Shown: piece by piece, positions 1-12,911 of the stretch
Numbering within the stretch: the first letter of the stretch is position 1
How the letters are laid out: every line of letters starts with the position of its first letter
Assembly (NCBI RefSeq): GCF_030867145.1
Contig: NC_134419.1
Coordinates: 70,861,403-70,925,402 of the forward strand
Direction: 5' to 3'
From: Opisthocomus hoazin
Taxonomy: Eukaryota; Chordata; Aves; Opisthocomiformes; Opisthocomidae
Length of the DNA: 64,000 nt
Made by a program: the position numbers and the translations under genes
Notes under the pieces: generated by a model
What the model saw: the letters and a program-made list of their open reading frames with translations, nothing else
The model's database searches: none
Told to the model about the DNA's origin: nothing

Positions 1-1223
1 CTACCAACGTTTCTCCAGTGACTCAGTCAGCTTCCAAAGAGTCTAACTAAAGCAATTATTCATGTCCTTTTGTGTTGCAAAGAAAACCTGAATATAATGG
101 AGGGGTTCCTTCTCCCCAGGACCTAGCTAGGTAGAAACACTGAAGTGAGTGAGTGCTTGATACAGCATTTCTCCAGCTCTGCCAGGAAGCAGCAGAGCTT
201 GAGAATCATCAGCTGTCCCTCTCCACCTCAGTCAGGCACGGATTCCGAAGCCTAGCTAAAACTCGTCTTTGTGTGTGGGTACTGTGCTAGTCATGGATCT
301 GTGGGGCCTTCTGCTCCCGCGGGGACTCTTTAGGGTTGGGGGCTCTGTTATCAAAGCTTAAGAGCTCATCTGACCATCACCCGTGTTTTCTTCACCATTT
401 TTGTGTGGCAGAAAAGAAGTTTATATAACCAGCAATAACATTTCTAAAGCGTGAGACTGAACACAAGTAATGCACACACCCATCCTCACGTAAGAAATTA
501 AGATGATTTCTGAAGGGCTGTTTCAGTGCTGCTTCTGCCGCTGCCTTTGACCTGTCCTTCTCTCTCCGCTGCTGGAATTCGTGGTGCTCCTTGCCAGTCC
601 CGCCACCCACGGCTCCCTCCACGCCAGGGAATGGCCGAGAGTCGCCGAGCAAGCTGCAGGCTCAGCGAAGCTGCTGGCCTGTCTGCCTGGGCTGGAGAAT
701 GTTTTCTGTGGGTTCAGCTCTGTATCTGTGATTTAATGCTGTGCTAATATTAAACATCTAACGTAATATAATGTTGTTCTAAACCAAGTAATAACCTAGG
801 AATAGGTATGTGAGAAAAAGCCGGTGTTTTTTTCATTTTCAGGCTGGAGGCAGGATGTAAAGTAAGACTGGGAACAGTTGGTCTCCAGCAGTAACTCAGG
901 AAGCAGAGACAGAAGTCTCCGTTTTACAACCTTTTGACAGACTATTTAATGAAAAAACTGGAGATCTGCAAGGAATAGTGGCTGCACTCAACCTGCTTGC
1001 TGTTTTCCACATCTTCAGAGAGAGCTGGAAAGGACTGTCTATACCATCCAGTGACCATGAGATACCACTGTTGATTTAATACAATGCCTTTTGTTTCTAC
1101 TGCTAAAAAGAAATTTGGGGCGTAAAGAAAACATTTGGTTTCAGAAGACATAGCATGTTGATGAGCATCTGCAGAACAGACTATTTATGTCAGAAACCAA
1201 GCTAGGATGGACCTGTGCCCATC

Positions 1224-1259
1224 TCCCCATTTATATCCCCATCCATATCCCCATTTATG
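1224..1259. repeat. Three copies of a 12-bp unit (TCCCCATTTATA type)
   Basis: Three head-to-tail copies of a 12-bp unit, the middle one reading CCATCCATA in place of CCATTTATA. It is a short tandem repeat with no evident function. Confidence 0.8.
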
Positions 1260-2390
1260 TCTCAAAGAGGTTCTCTGAGGAGAAGAGGCAGGTTTTGCCT
1301 CATTTTCTCCTCCATTGCAGAAAGCAAGTTGCAAAGAAAGTCAGTCTAAGGCCTGAGACACCGGGACCAGTCTGGGATACCTTCCTGAAATCTAAGTTTG
1401 TTCCTGCATTAGTCTGCATACGTGGAGCAGCATTTAAATTCCAGGTTCCCATTAAGCCTTTTAGAGAAAATAATGGGATTTCACAAGCATTGGAGCTTGT
1501 GTGCTCCCTAGTTGCTGGACTTTGATAAATGACAGAGGTGGGACCTATTCCTGCATTTATAAATCTGGATTTGAGTCTGCTTTTACATCAGTCACCAGCC
1601 AAAGTTCGTGCTGCTTGGTGGTCCAGTTCAGGCCTGTCTGTGATCCAAGCATTAGGAGGGAGCACACTCTTCTCTGGAAAGAAGACATCAGTTAAAGAGA
1701 CTTCTTTGTTTTCTGCTGGAGAAAGCCACACTGTCAAGTAACCACAAACTCTTCAACTCACTGTGATTTAATTCCTTAGCTTAGCAAAACAGTTTTGAAC
1801 CATCTATATTCCTACAATAATGGACACTGGCCATGCTTAGTTTTTCATTTTAAGCACAAGCTATTAATTATGGGACCATCTCAGATTTCCTGGTCTATCG
1901 CTGTTCTCACTATAATGTGACATGCGTAGCAAGCCAACTGTTACGGCACAGCCCGGCTGACTGACTCCTGGAGACTTCCCTGGCCATGCTCAGGTCCCCT
2001 CCACTGCCTTGAGCCGGTTTGTGCTCCAGCTCAAAGCTGTGCTATAGAACACACCCGAGTCTGGGACACCAAATTGATCCAGGGTCAAATGAAAAGATGG
2101 CCCTAGCTGATCTCCACTGGACCCAGAAAATAGAGATAAGCATCCCCCAGATTTTATCGTAAACTAGTTAGATCTGGTGTTCATAGTGACTCGACAACAC
2201 TATCAGTAATCTAAATCCTAATCAGGCTGAATCTTAACCGAAGTCCTTGAGGGATGTGGACTGAAAGAACATTGATTTGGCTGAAATCAACCTGCCAGGC
2301 CAATGGTGATGAAACAAATTGAAGCCACTGATTTTCAGAATCCTACTACACTGCTTGTCCTCTAGGCATACGGGGAAGAAGGTAAGTGTT

Positions 2391-2395
<5 letters not shown>

Positions 2396-2424
<29 letters not shown>
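2396..2424. repeat. (CA)n microsatellite
   Basis: An almost pure CA dinucleotide run of about 14 units, preceded by CACATA. It is a simple repeat and likely length-polymorphic. Confidence 0.95.
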
Positions 2425-2426
<2 letters not shown>

Positions 2427-5400
2427 TAATATATGCAGTCTCCTCTATTATAAACCCATAAAATACTGTATGAGGTTGCTATTAAAACCACCACCCTCCT
2501 CACACTTTTCAGTACTCCTTTAGACATCTAAGAGAGGTGCTTTCATGTTGTTTTAGAATTATTTTCATATCACTGAATAAAAATGAAATGCAATGCATTC
2601 AACACACAGGCCGATTTCCCTATATATTTATCAAATAATGCCACACTGGCTAATTTGCTGAGTAAGCTGTTGTGGCTTCTTCATGCACTGTGTTTCTCAG
2701 CTGCATAAAAAGTTACTAAGGCAAACTATAGCTATCCAGTCCATATAGGGAAGACTGATAGAACTGGGTACCTTTTTAGCTTCATAACAGGTAGAAGCAT
2801 ACTGATTTAACAGAGACTGTCACCTTGTGGTCTTTTAGCTATTGGGTAAGCGGGATGTGAAGAAACCACTCTGTGTTACACAATACAAGTCAAGACAAAG
2901 TTGGCTTTTCAAAAATGATGTCAAAACCATGAAGGAGGAAAAGGGCTTTCTGATCTCCATTTAACATCTATAAATACGTTCTTCAAATCCCCAGATAGGT
3001 TTGGTAAAAATTACTGAGTTGATTATTTTGTCCATAAAGGTCTCGCAACAGTCATGCTACGTAACATGGCACAACTGGGGGTGGTGTAGGTGCCTCCGCT
3101 GGCATCACGAGAGACCTCTGTGAGACCAGGACAACCTTCTAAGAGGTGTCAGAGCTCATCTAGCTCAGAGACGGACACCGACACATTTTGTCACGGGATT
3201 ATGCAACACCGTGACACCACAAACTCCTCCTGGTACTTGAATGTGGATCAGATGCCTCATTCCTTTAGTGGCAACACAGCTTAGAGATTGAATTGTGCTT
3301 AAAGCGTAGACAGATGTAGGAGATGTGCCAGCATAGTCTACTCATTTAATGGTATAGATGCTAAAAAGCAGAAAGTGTCAGTGTGGGAGCCCAGAACTGT
3401 CCTTTTACTTTCTTCAGTGATCTCAAGGGAGCGACCACACCCTGTCCTTGCTTTATTTTTCTGCAGAGTGGGAATTCATAAGAAATGTAATAAATTAGTG
3501 TGTGCTTAGTGTAGCGAGTTTCCAAGCAGCATACTATAACTTAAAAGGAACTCCAGTTTTCTGCTCATATTCTTTATTGCCATCAAGAGTTAATTAAAAG
3601 GAAAAAGCCTGCTTAGATCCAACTATTTGAATACACAGTTAAATCTGGAAGAAAGCTTCTGTTTAGTTAGTAGGTCTAAAAACAACATGCAGCTTTTTGT
3701 GTCCTCCCCCCAAATACTGTACATCAAGAATGTATGCAGCCAAAGTCAGCTTCACAGCTACAAAAATTTTGTCAGCTATGTGAAACCCCAAAACGCCAAG
3801 CCTTTACCACTGGCTATGTTGGTTAACTCTTAGCTTGTGAGGAGAAAAGAGCCCTAGCAGATACAGCATCTTCTATGGGAACATTTTCCACCACTGATCT
3901 CCTTCTGCGTGTTCCTCCTGCCAGTGACACAGAGCGGATCATCTTTCCAAGACATTTTGCTTTGGTTTCATCAAACAAAATGATCTAAGAGCAGCAAGGG
4001 CATGTTTTTGCAGTAGTCTGTGTGAAGGTTTATTGCTGCCATCTGTCTCTGCTCAACCTTTGCAGAGCTTAACCTCCACTCATTCTGCAGCATTACTGAC
4101 GTCCTTTACGCTGTAGGAAAATATAGAGGTTTTTCACCCAGTGTACCCCAACTGTATAAAATAGTCAGAGGAAAGCGGGCTAATTCTGGACCAAATGAAG
4201 CAGGAATGTTTCAGGGACACAAACATTTTATGTTTCATTCCCCTTTAATCTCTACTTTTTGAAGAATTTGGTTCATTTACTGCTCTTTTTCTTTCGATAT
4301 TTAGGTTTAAATACAATTTTAGCAAAATATGCCTTTTCAAAAGGGGAAGTTTCATTTGGAAAACATCAATATAAAAAATGTTTCACTGTTTCCAAGAGGA
4401 AACATTTCATTTTAAAAACTGTCAAAGGAAAATGTGTTTACATTCAAGAAAAAATCCTCAATCAGCTTTTTCAGCCATAAGGTATAATCTAATTCAACCG
4501 AAGTTACGGCCTCCCTCAAAGTCACCTCATCCCAGAATAGCTGCTGACTATCTGGTAACTCAGTCACCACCTTCCTGAAGTTTTCCAGCATTTTTACATC
4601 TTTCCCAGCTTTAAACCAAAAGTAAGGGCAGTCTTTATCACTGCACCCACTGCTATTTATTCTTTTCCCCCCCTCTTCAGAAGCCTTTGTAAGCGCTGCA
4701 CGCGTACACTCAGAGCAAGCATCTGCCATCACTTAGCATGTCTCTTTGCCACCAGGGCTCGATGTGCAAATTCAGCGTCTCACACCCCCGGTGGGGTGCA
4801 GCGTGAAGAAGGAAATTGGTTGGCTGTGGTTAGAGGAAGAGTGTGGCGTTAACGGTCACAGAGGCACAAGTCTGCTGCTATTAGACCTGGCTGGGACCAC
4901 TTGTCAGTGCAAGCTTCACTCATCTATTTGTAACTTGCTCTGCCTAGGGAGGTGCTTGTAGGAGGTGACAGGGCAGCTTGGTTTTCCTGCTCGTTCTTCC
5001 TTCAGCCCCTCTGCTAAAAGCACACCACGTTTGAGAAAATGTTCTGTAACACAGACAGATGGCCATTACGAATTAGTGTAAACTCAACAAAGTCTCGGAG
5101 GCTGGTTTGTAGCCTCAGATGAACACAACTGTTGACCGTAAGGGAGCGAGATGGCATTCACACTGCTGCCCTGACAGCACAATCTTTGGGTAATACGAGC
5201 CTTGATTCCCATATGTAATGACTTTATGGCCACCAAATGCCATCCTTCTTAACATAACTAAAGGCACCTGCTGCTTCACTGTTGCTGGAGCGACAGGATA
5301 AGGATAAGTTAGTATCATGGCAAAATGTACTCTGAGGACCAGCAGCACTGCTTCTTCTCCTCTGAGGAACAATTTTTTCAGTTAATAAAGACCCCAAAGT

Positions 5401-8400
5401 TATTTTCTTTTTCTTTTTTTAACTGGCAAGTATCTCAAAATGCAGATGAAAGCTGCTCACTCTGATCCCCAATGCAATCAGTGCCTTGCTATGGGGGGCT
5501 GTGTAGGCAGACACAGCATCATTTCAGTAAATTTCTCATTAAGAAACAGCTAGATGCATCGGGTCAGCTTGAAATGCAAATTATGTTTGTGTGATTCACC
5601 GACATTCGTGTCGGTTTTCTCCCAGCTCAGGCTAGGTCTTCCCACTTGCTCAACCAAGATGAGTTTACTGCAAAGGCACTCAGTGAGCTACTGTCACCTC
5701 AAAACATCAGAGCTAAATAAAGGCTTTCCAAATACATGATGCACGAAAGAAAAAGGCAGAGGATTTTAGAGGAAGAAGTAGGATCTACTGGGGACTTGGA
5801 TTTGTACCTGAGCCTATCATCACCCATTAATCCACTTCTTTTCCTTTATCTGCCTGGTGTATGCAGATACTAAAAACTCCAAAGCAAAGGGGTAGTTTAA
5901 TAGCTATAAGCGTGGTATCAGCACAGCAGGTTCTGGTCTTCACTGGTCTAGCAATAATCCTGGAGAGGATGAGTAGTAAATGAGGAAAAGTGAGAGAAAA
6001 GAGATTGTGCATATAAGAATGATGAAGTACTGGAAAATTCACAGGGAGTTGAGTTTTAGCTTTGTTAAAGTGATTTTCAAAACAGTATTCAGATAGGAAC
6101 ATTAGAAAGACAAGTGGTAGCTAGGGTCTGTATGAAGGTCAGGGATGGTGAGTCCATTCCCTTATTCTGCACAGCATTGAAAAACAGGTTCTCCAAGATG
6201 TTTACTCACAAGAACTAGAATAGTTTGTTTAATGAACTGATCAGGTGTTGGACATGCACAGAAGGGTGGATGAGATTGGGCAATAAAAGAATGAAATGAA
6301 AGGCTGCAAAGAGAAGGCTATTTTTTTCTGCAACACCTGGTTGTGTCAGCCTGGTCACAGCACATTCAGGCACTTGATATTTACTTTGCTAGAGGTAGAA
6401 GAGCATTATCATACCTGTTTTTGTTTGAAGTTGCTAAGTTATGAAATCACAAGTTCCACAACAGACTCACAGGTGAGTAGGCTTTGCCACCACCTCAAAA
6501 GTCATACAATGGTCACGAGGATCAGCAGCCCTGCAGAGGCCTTACCAGAAAAGGTGAAGGAAAAGGAAGAGCTCAGCTATACACGGCAAAGATAGACAAG
6601 CTAGTATAGTTATGCCTGACAGTATTGATATATTGACATATTTGTGTAGAGCAGTTCAGATCATGGGAGCATGGCAATATTAGAAATCCCTGAATGAAGA
6701 TGCCTGTAAACACAGAGTCCCAGAGCAACATTTCCAGAGTTCTCAGAGTTTCCTATTACATAAATGTTGATTCAAAGTGAATTATTTTTCATAGTAACAC
6801 ACAGAAAGAAAAAAGAGAAGGGTACATTGTACACTTTAAAACCACTAGAAATGTCAGATAGATGTTTTACCCTTTTTCAGGAGATTTCTGGAGGAATTTA
6901 ACAGTCCTTTTTCATCTGTGGATGTAGTTCTTCTAAGAGGGATCCAGGTGCCACCTCCTTAAAAAACAACCTAAAGATAAACCTATGTACATAGTTCTCA
7001 CAGATGAAATAATTTGTGACCCATTGTCTTTTTAGAGCATTATTACCACCGAACGGAACTTGATTTAAAACATTTTTCAAATTACAATTTAATAAAAGTG
7101 TCTTTGCATCTGACCAGAATATTCTCTGCAGAAAACTTGCTGTTCCAGTACCAGGAACAACAGTGAACATTTGAACTCGTACCCTTGTTTCACAATTGCA
7201 CTATCCATAGATACGGTGCGCACAGTCTTCTCTGAAGAGTTGTAGCAACGCTCTGGTAACAAAGCTAGGATTCAGGAAAAATCTTGCTGAAACGTCTGAT
7301 GGTTCTGGGAAGACCTGCATTACATAAGTTGCTTTCTTCAGACCGGTTTCAGTCTCTCTGTATTTTTGAATGACTAAAGAGACTTACCATGTAAGAAAGT
7401 TTCCTGATAATCTACTCAACAAGTTGTCACCTTCCTTCAGTGTGCTATTAGAAATGGATGGTTCACTTTTACAGTTCGCTGGCATTTACTGCTCCCGCTG
7501 AGACATTTCTGACAGTCTTGCAATAATATAAGACCCATGTGGAAGTTCAGCTAATGCAAGATAGAGAAACAGCAACTTTTAGCTGAGACAAGTTTAATAA
7601 AGTTACAGTTTCTCAGGTTTCAGAGCAATTGGACTCTGTATAACAAACTGCAGCTGGAGTCTTATCTAAAATTTTGAACAAGGCACCTTTCTGGCAAGCC
7701 CTGCCATAAAGACTCAAGTAATTCATTGATGCTATTCTTGTCCCTCGGTATGAGTCACCAGGCACATTGGTCATACCTCTGTACACGGACAAAGGCGAAG
7801 GAGACAGAATGCTGAATTAATGTGCATGGTTAAATTTAGTAAGAGATTTTACTTCAGGCTGTTACTCAGATCAACACCTTTAGTCTGACAGCAATGTTGG
7901 GAGGCACGTCCAGCCTTGTGTGGCACGCTTGAATACATGCAGGTGCAAAACAAGTGACCACACCTGCCAGCACTGGTTTGCCTGTATGACTCTATGTTCT
8001 TCTCTAACCAATTTAGGCGTGCAAGGAAGTGCCTCATCTGCACCCATGTGGGACAAAGACATTTTAGACACCTGCTTTTGAGGTCTGTGGGAGCTGTAGC
8101 ATCCTAGATAATACAGCGTCACATGAAACAGAGCACATCATTGTCACAGGACTCTGAATGATCTGGTTCGGGCTAGGTGTCAGAGGTAGACAGCTTTGTG
8201 TTCTGTCTTCCTTGGGCCTCTGACTCACGATTTTCAGACAACTGGGATCTTCAGATTGAGTGACAATGTGAATTGATTTTCACTCCCATCATCACCTTTT
8301 AGAATAAAAGGAAGGAAGATAGGGTTTGATTGTAATAGGATTTATGAATTAAGGGTGTCTTTTAATACCTACAGTAATCAGTAACCACAAGATAGTTCCC

Positions 8401-9384
8401 CGGAGAACTGTTATGTCTCCCTGTTCACATTAAAACATTGCTGCATTTTGCCTCACTAAGAGAACAGGTATTGCTATATTTCTTCCAACAGCACAAAAAG
8501 GTTTCAGTACCCTCTTTACTTTATGAATCTCTGTGTGCAATGTTTATCGTTACTAAATATAGCTATGAAAAGCACCAATCCATTTCACAGTATTGAAAAC
8601 ACAATGGCTCTTCAGCCTCTTCAGCTTTCCTCCTGTTTCAAGTGGGGAAAAATATTCAGTCTGCTGTGTGTTTGTTGCCTCAGAAAGATGTATGCATCTA
8701 CCATAGAATCATAAATCCTTGGTTGCCTGAAACTTTATAAATACTGTCCTTTTGCCCACTGCAAAAGCGATTACTTCATTAGCCAAAGTTATACAGCTAA
8801 AATAAACATGATACAGAGTGAGGTTGTTCTGATTTTGGCTGGATTGTCAGTCTGTGGGGTCCCTTTTACTCTGGGAAACATAAGATACTCTTTTCTGTTT
8901 GCAGAACTAGTGATAACTTACTCCACAGAGGACCGAATTCTTACGTTGAACTTGATTTCAAAACATTTCTTAATCTTGGGGCACTATCTAGAATGGTCTC
9001 TGTTTCAGCTGAGGTTTAAGTTCACATCCCTTTGATGCTGTAAATGGAGCATGCTGGACTAGCTGACGTAGTATAAAACGCACTGCATGCTTTTATAAGA
9101 ACAAATTAGCAAATTATCTGACAGTCAGCATGCTCTGCTTTACATGCTGAAAATTCAGAGGTAATTTAAAAGCTGATTTGTGTTCTCTTTCACGTCCTAG
9201 AACTTCATTCACTTGTGTTGTCATTCTTGTTCCTTCTGCTGATCTCGAACCTCAGGTTGTCTGAACAGAATTTATACACAAATGGACCACAAGGCTCAAG
9301 TGAGAAACAGGGTGAAAACCCTTATGCCTGTGTTGATCCCCGTTGTAGCAATTCATGTGGTACTTGAAGCGGACATTATCCACT

Positions 9385-9495
9385 GGACATAGTCCTGACC
9401 ACCTGCTCTGGGTGACTCTGCTTGAGCAGGGGGATTGGACAAGATGACCTCCAAGAGGTCCCTTCAAACCTCAGCCATTCTGTGACTCTGTGAAG
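9385..9495 (+). mobile_element. CR1 LINE 3' end fragment
   Basis: The segment matches the end of avian CR1: a CTGCTCTGGGTGACTCTGCTT block, then a TTGGACAAGATGACCTCC block, AGAGGTCCCTTCAAACC and the terminal octamer-type tail ATTCTGTGACTCTGTGA. It is a 5'-truncated copy of about 110 bp, as is usual for CR1, with moderate divergence from the other copies here. It carries no useful coding sequence. Confidence 0.9.
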
Positions 9496-12400
9496 TCCAC
9501 CCTCCCCCAAGGATCAAAGCCTTGCGCTTATTCTAGTATGATTAAAAGCAGCGAGATTGCTGCAGCAGATATATTTATGTTCTCTTTCATTAACAAATGT
9601 TGACGATAAGGGTGAATTTTTAAATTATATTATAAATCATAGAAGGAAAATTAATAGAATCTCTGCAGTTCTTTACCCCTTTCTATCACTTGTTGGATCA
9701 ACTGAAGGTTGTTTTCTTCTTTTTCCAATTGTGGTACATTTTTTAATTTCCCTAGGAAAATGTTTTGAGTATTTCAGAATTTGGCTTGTTCTTTTCTGCC
9801 TACAGTCTTATTTTTTTACCATATTTTCATAGTATCCCTTCCTAGTAAAGGAAAAGGAATGTCAAACTTTTCTCTGTTCAGTGCCAGCGTCCGTATATCT
9901 ACGGCATGATTACATCCCCAGTGCCAGTCAAGCAGATAAAAGAGTTGTTCGGCATGGGACTCTCTGTTCCGAGGCCGGTTGCTTTGATACCTGCTTTTCT
10001 GTTCCTCCAAAGCTTTCTGCCTTGTGTCTTCAGATCTCTTTAGGCTCTGTTTCTTCTCATAGATCATTTGCAGCATTGCACATATTGTCTTCATCCAGGA
10101 AATACAGCAATACAAAAACTTAACAAGCTTCTGAAATACTTTTTTTACACCCATTTACAGTAGGCAGTGCTTCTGGAGTGATTTTTTTCCCTGCATCCAA
10201 AACATGGCAGTAACAGGCAAAAAAATGCATCAGATATTAAGGAGGTGTTGAATTTTCAGCAGTAAGCTAATTGCTGTGTGATCTTTTCTCCATTCTTCTA
10301 ATGCTAAGAAGCTAAACTTTTCCCAGGTACTGCAAGAAAAGATTTATCACCCTTTGGAAAATTTTCCCATGTGCAGCTGGCTATCTGCAATGCTGTGGAA
10401 GGACTAAATCACAAATTTGCTGTAAATTCTCTCTTAAAGACAACATGTAAAATTCTCTCTTAAAGGCAAGATACATTCTGTGGAGGGCTGAAATACTAGA
10501 ACGCTTGTTGAACTTACCTGGTTCTCATATTAGTAAAGTGATTTCTGTCATGTATCTTCTAGTTATAGGTGATTTACTTTTTTACAGCTTTAAAGTAATT
10601 TTTCTTTCAGGTAAGAAAATTCCTGTGGCTGAAAACATTCTCATAGGCTGAGGCACATATGTTGAAAAGATACAGACAATAACCTAGATGCATGGCAGAG
10701 TCATCAAAGGTAAGAATCCTGTCTTTCCCTTCCAAGACATGTAGCTGATTTGTGATGGACTGCCTTTGGATTTCACTGCTGCACCATGAAAAAAATATGC
10801 TGTCCCAGAAAAATCAGTAATATCCAGACCAGAGGGCTGAATTGTGGGGCCCATTCCTACCCCACCTGGATTCCTTGGGTCATGCAGAGCAGTAGCTTCG
10901 TTCCTCTATGCCTTATTTCTCCTTGAAGGAGAAAGAGAACAATTCCCTGTCTGAGAGGGATCAGAGAATAACTATAGGAGGTGTTCAGGTGTTTATAACA
11001 CCCACATGACACACAATACCACTGACACCCACACCCAAAAGAAGTGTCCAGAGAACCTTAAAGAAGCAAGTTCAGCTGCAGCCCTCAGAAAGGCCATCTA
11101 CAGAGAATCCCATTATGATTCAAATGCCCGCTCAAATACCAACGAAAGCTTCGATCTCTGGTTCCTTCCTATTCTGGAGTAAAATGCAGTGCTAGAAGAG
11201 CAACATCTGTAGCCATAAGGGTATGTTACTGTTTATGTGTCAGTGTAGGGTTTTTAATGGAGAGGATTAAGGAGACCAGAGGGAGATTCTTAAATTATAA
11301 TGAGCAATACAGGCAATATCAATTTGGGGTTATTTTCTATTCCTTTCTGCTCCTTAATGCCTAAGATCTACTGCTGATCTTTGCAGCAGGCAGATGCCAG
11401 CATAAATTTCTATTCTCTTTTCCTTCATTAGTTAAGTCTGACATACCACAAAACATAATCAACTGAGCAGATACAGCACTAATGCTGCCACAGAGCTGGG
11501 AACTTGCCCTGGTAGGATCACACAGCTGCTTGGGTTGACTAGTCTGTCAGCCTGGTTTACAAATTAATTATCTTTTAACTGGTTAAACATTTTTGCTTTT
11601 AAAACCTTGACTGCAGAAGTTTGCCCCTATTAATATTACCATACAAGGAACAGTAAATGAGATGGTGAAGGAAGTGGGAAAGTTGGTGCTTCTAGAGTAG
11701 CTTGGGCAGCAGCTATTTTGCTTTTGTTATTCAGTTTACTGTATTAACCTCTCATCAGAGATGGACCAAACAGGAGAAAGAAATAAATCTCAGACAAAAA
11801 CTACCCAGCAAATCCATCTTTGTCTGTTACAAATCCAAAGAAACTAGACTTCTGGCACCTCAGACGGCGCAAGGTTTACATTGGAGAAGAGGAGGATTTG
11901 GCTCTTCGTTCCTAGGGATCTGTGTGTATGAAAAAATACAAATGTATTTGCATCACAAAGCCTAACACCTTGTCAGTCTGATTTGGTACTAATCTGTCAG
12001 CAGTACAGAAGTTAAGAAGAAGTTACTTCTGCCTCCCGGTAAGGTCTCACGGAGAGGCACAATCTGAGGTGACACATGAGACTTGATATTTCTCTAGCAT
12101 CTTGGGATTGGACAGGATTGGTATAGCCTGAGGTGGTGGTGTTTATCCATACACAGGTGCAGCGTCCCACCCTTGGCTGAAATTACAGCTCGTGGTGATG
12201 AATTCTCACCTATTAAATGTGTTAGAAATGCACGTGAAAATCTATGTTGAAGTTGCTGCAGGTCTGTGCCTTTGGAGAGCAGAAGTCATCCAACATGACA
12301 GCATGACTCAGTCAGTAATAAATGTTTTTGGGGGACAAGTGGCCAAAAGCTTATGCTGACTGAAAGGATTGTGCTGTGTACCTTCATACAGTTTTAGTTG

Positions 12401-12640
12401 TGAGTAATGGTAACTAAAAGACACTGTGAGGCCAACTACAATTAAAGGAAAGAGAAGAGAGTCTTCATGTTGCAAATGAAAAATGGAAAATTAATACTTT
12501 GAATGTCAGGTAACCAGAGTAAGAGCAAATTTCTCTATTCAACATGCATGACATAAGTGGATGAGTACAAACACATTTTCCACATGTATTTAATTGTGCA
12601 TTCACAGCCTTTTTTTGAGGTTTGATTGGCATATGGGCAT
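9496..12640. other. Intergenic sequence
   Basis: No gene recognised. Apart from a 25-bp tandem duplication near 10.4 kb there is only AT-rich unique sequence. A weak MIR-like stretch near 11.5 kb was considered and not called. Confidence 0.55.
10421..10471. repeat. Imperfect 25-bp tandem duplication
   Basis: Two adjacent copies share the core AATTCTCTCTTAAAG. They differ by one extra A and a G for A near the end of the unit. This is a local duplication of recent appearance. Confidence 0.85.
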
Positions 12641-12911
12641 TAGAATAGAATAGAATAGAATAGAATAGAATAGATTTCAATTGGAAGCGACCTACAATGA
12701 GCATCTAGTCCAACTGCCTGACCAATTCAGGGCTGGCCAAAAGTTAAAGCATGTTGTTAAGGGCATTGTCCGAATGCCTTTTAAATGCTGTCAGGCTTAG
12801 GGCATTGACCACCTCTCCAGGAAGCCTGTTCCAGGGTCTGACCACTTTCTCAGTGCAGAAATGCTTCTGAATGTCCAGTCTAAACTGCCCCTGGTGCAGC
12901 TTTGAACCATG
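12641..12911 (-). mobile_element. CR1 LINE fragment with (ATAGA)n tail
   Basis: On the minus strand this is a CR1 3' end. The plus strand begins with about seven ATAGA units, the expanded microsatellite tail typical of some CR1 subfamilies. It continues with the reverse complement of the conserved block: TTGGAAGCGACCTACAATGA, then ATCTAGTCCAACTGCC, then the CCACCTCTCCAGGAAGCCTG region. It is about 270 bp and 5'-truncated. Confidence 0.92.

Larger units (their letters stand above)
1..9384. other. Intergenic sequence, no gene recognised
   Basis: AT-rich non-coding sequence. The open frames on both strands are short (at most about 110 codons), are not flanked by convincing splice sites and resemble no family I know. 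The only structured pieces are a 12-bp triplicate near 1.2 kb and a CA microsatellite near 2.4 kb, listed separately. From the known vertebrate order NHLRC2-ADRB1-CCDC186 this is probably the interval between NHLRC2 and ADRB1, but no NHLRC2 exon is visible, so that placement is inference. Confidence 0.6.

Noticed and set aside
4412..4732. 106-codon minus-strand frame with a Cys-containing start
   Set aside because: No conserved domain pattern, and no splice context that would make it an exon.
11470..11560. Possible MIR fragment (AACTTGCCCTGG ... GATCACACAGCTG)
   Set aside because: Only two short words match. Below the level I would call.
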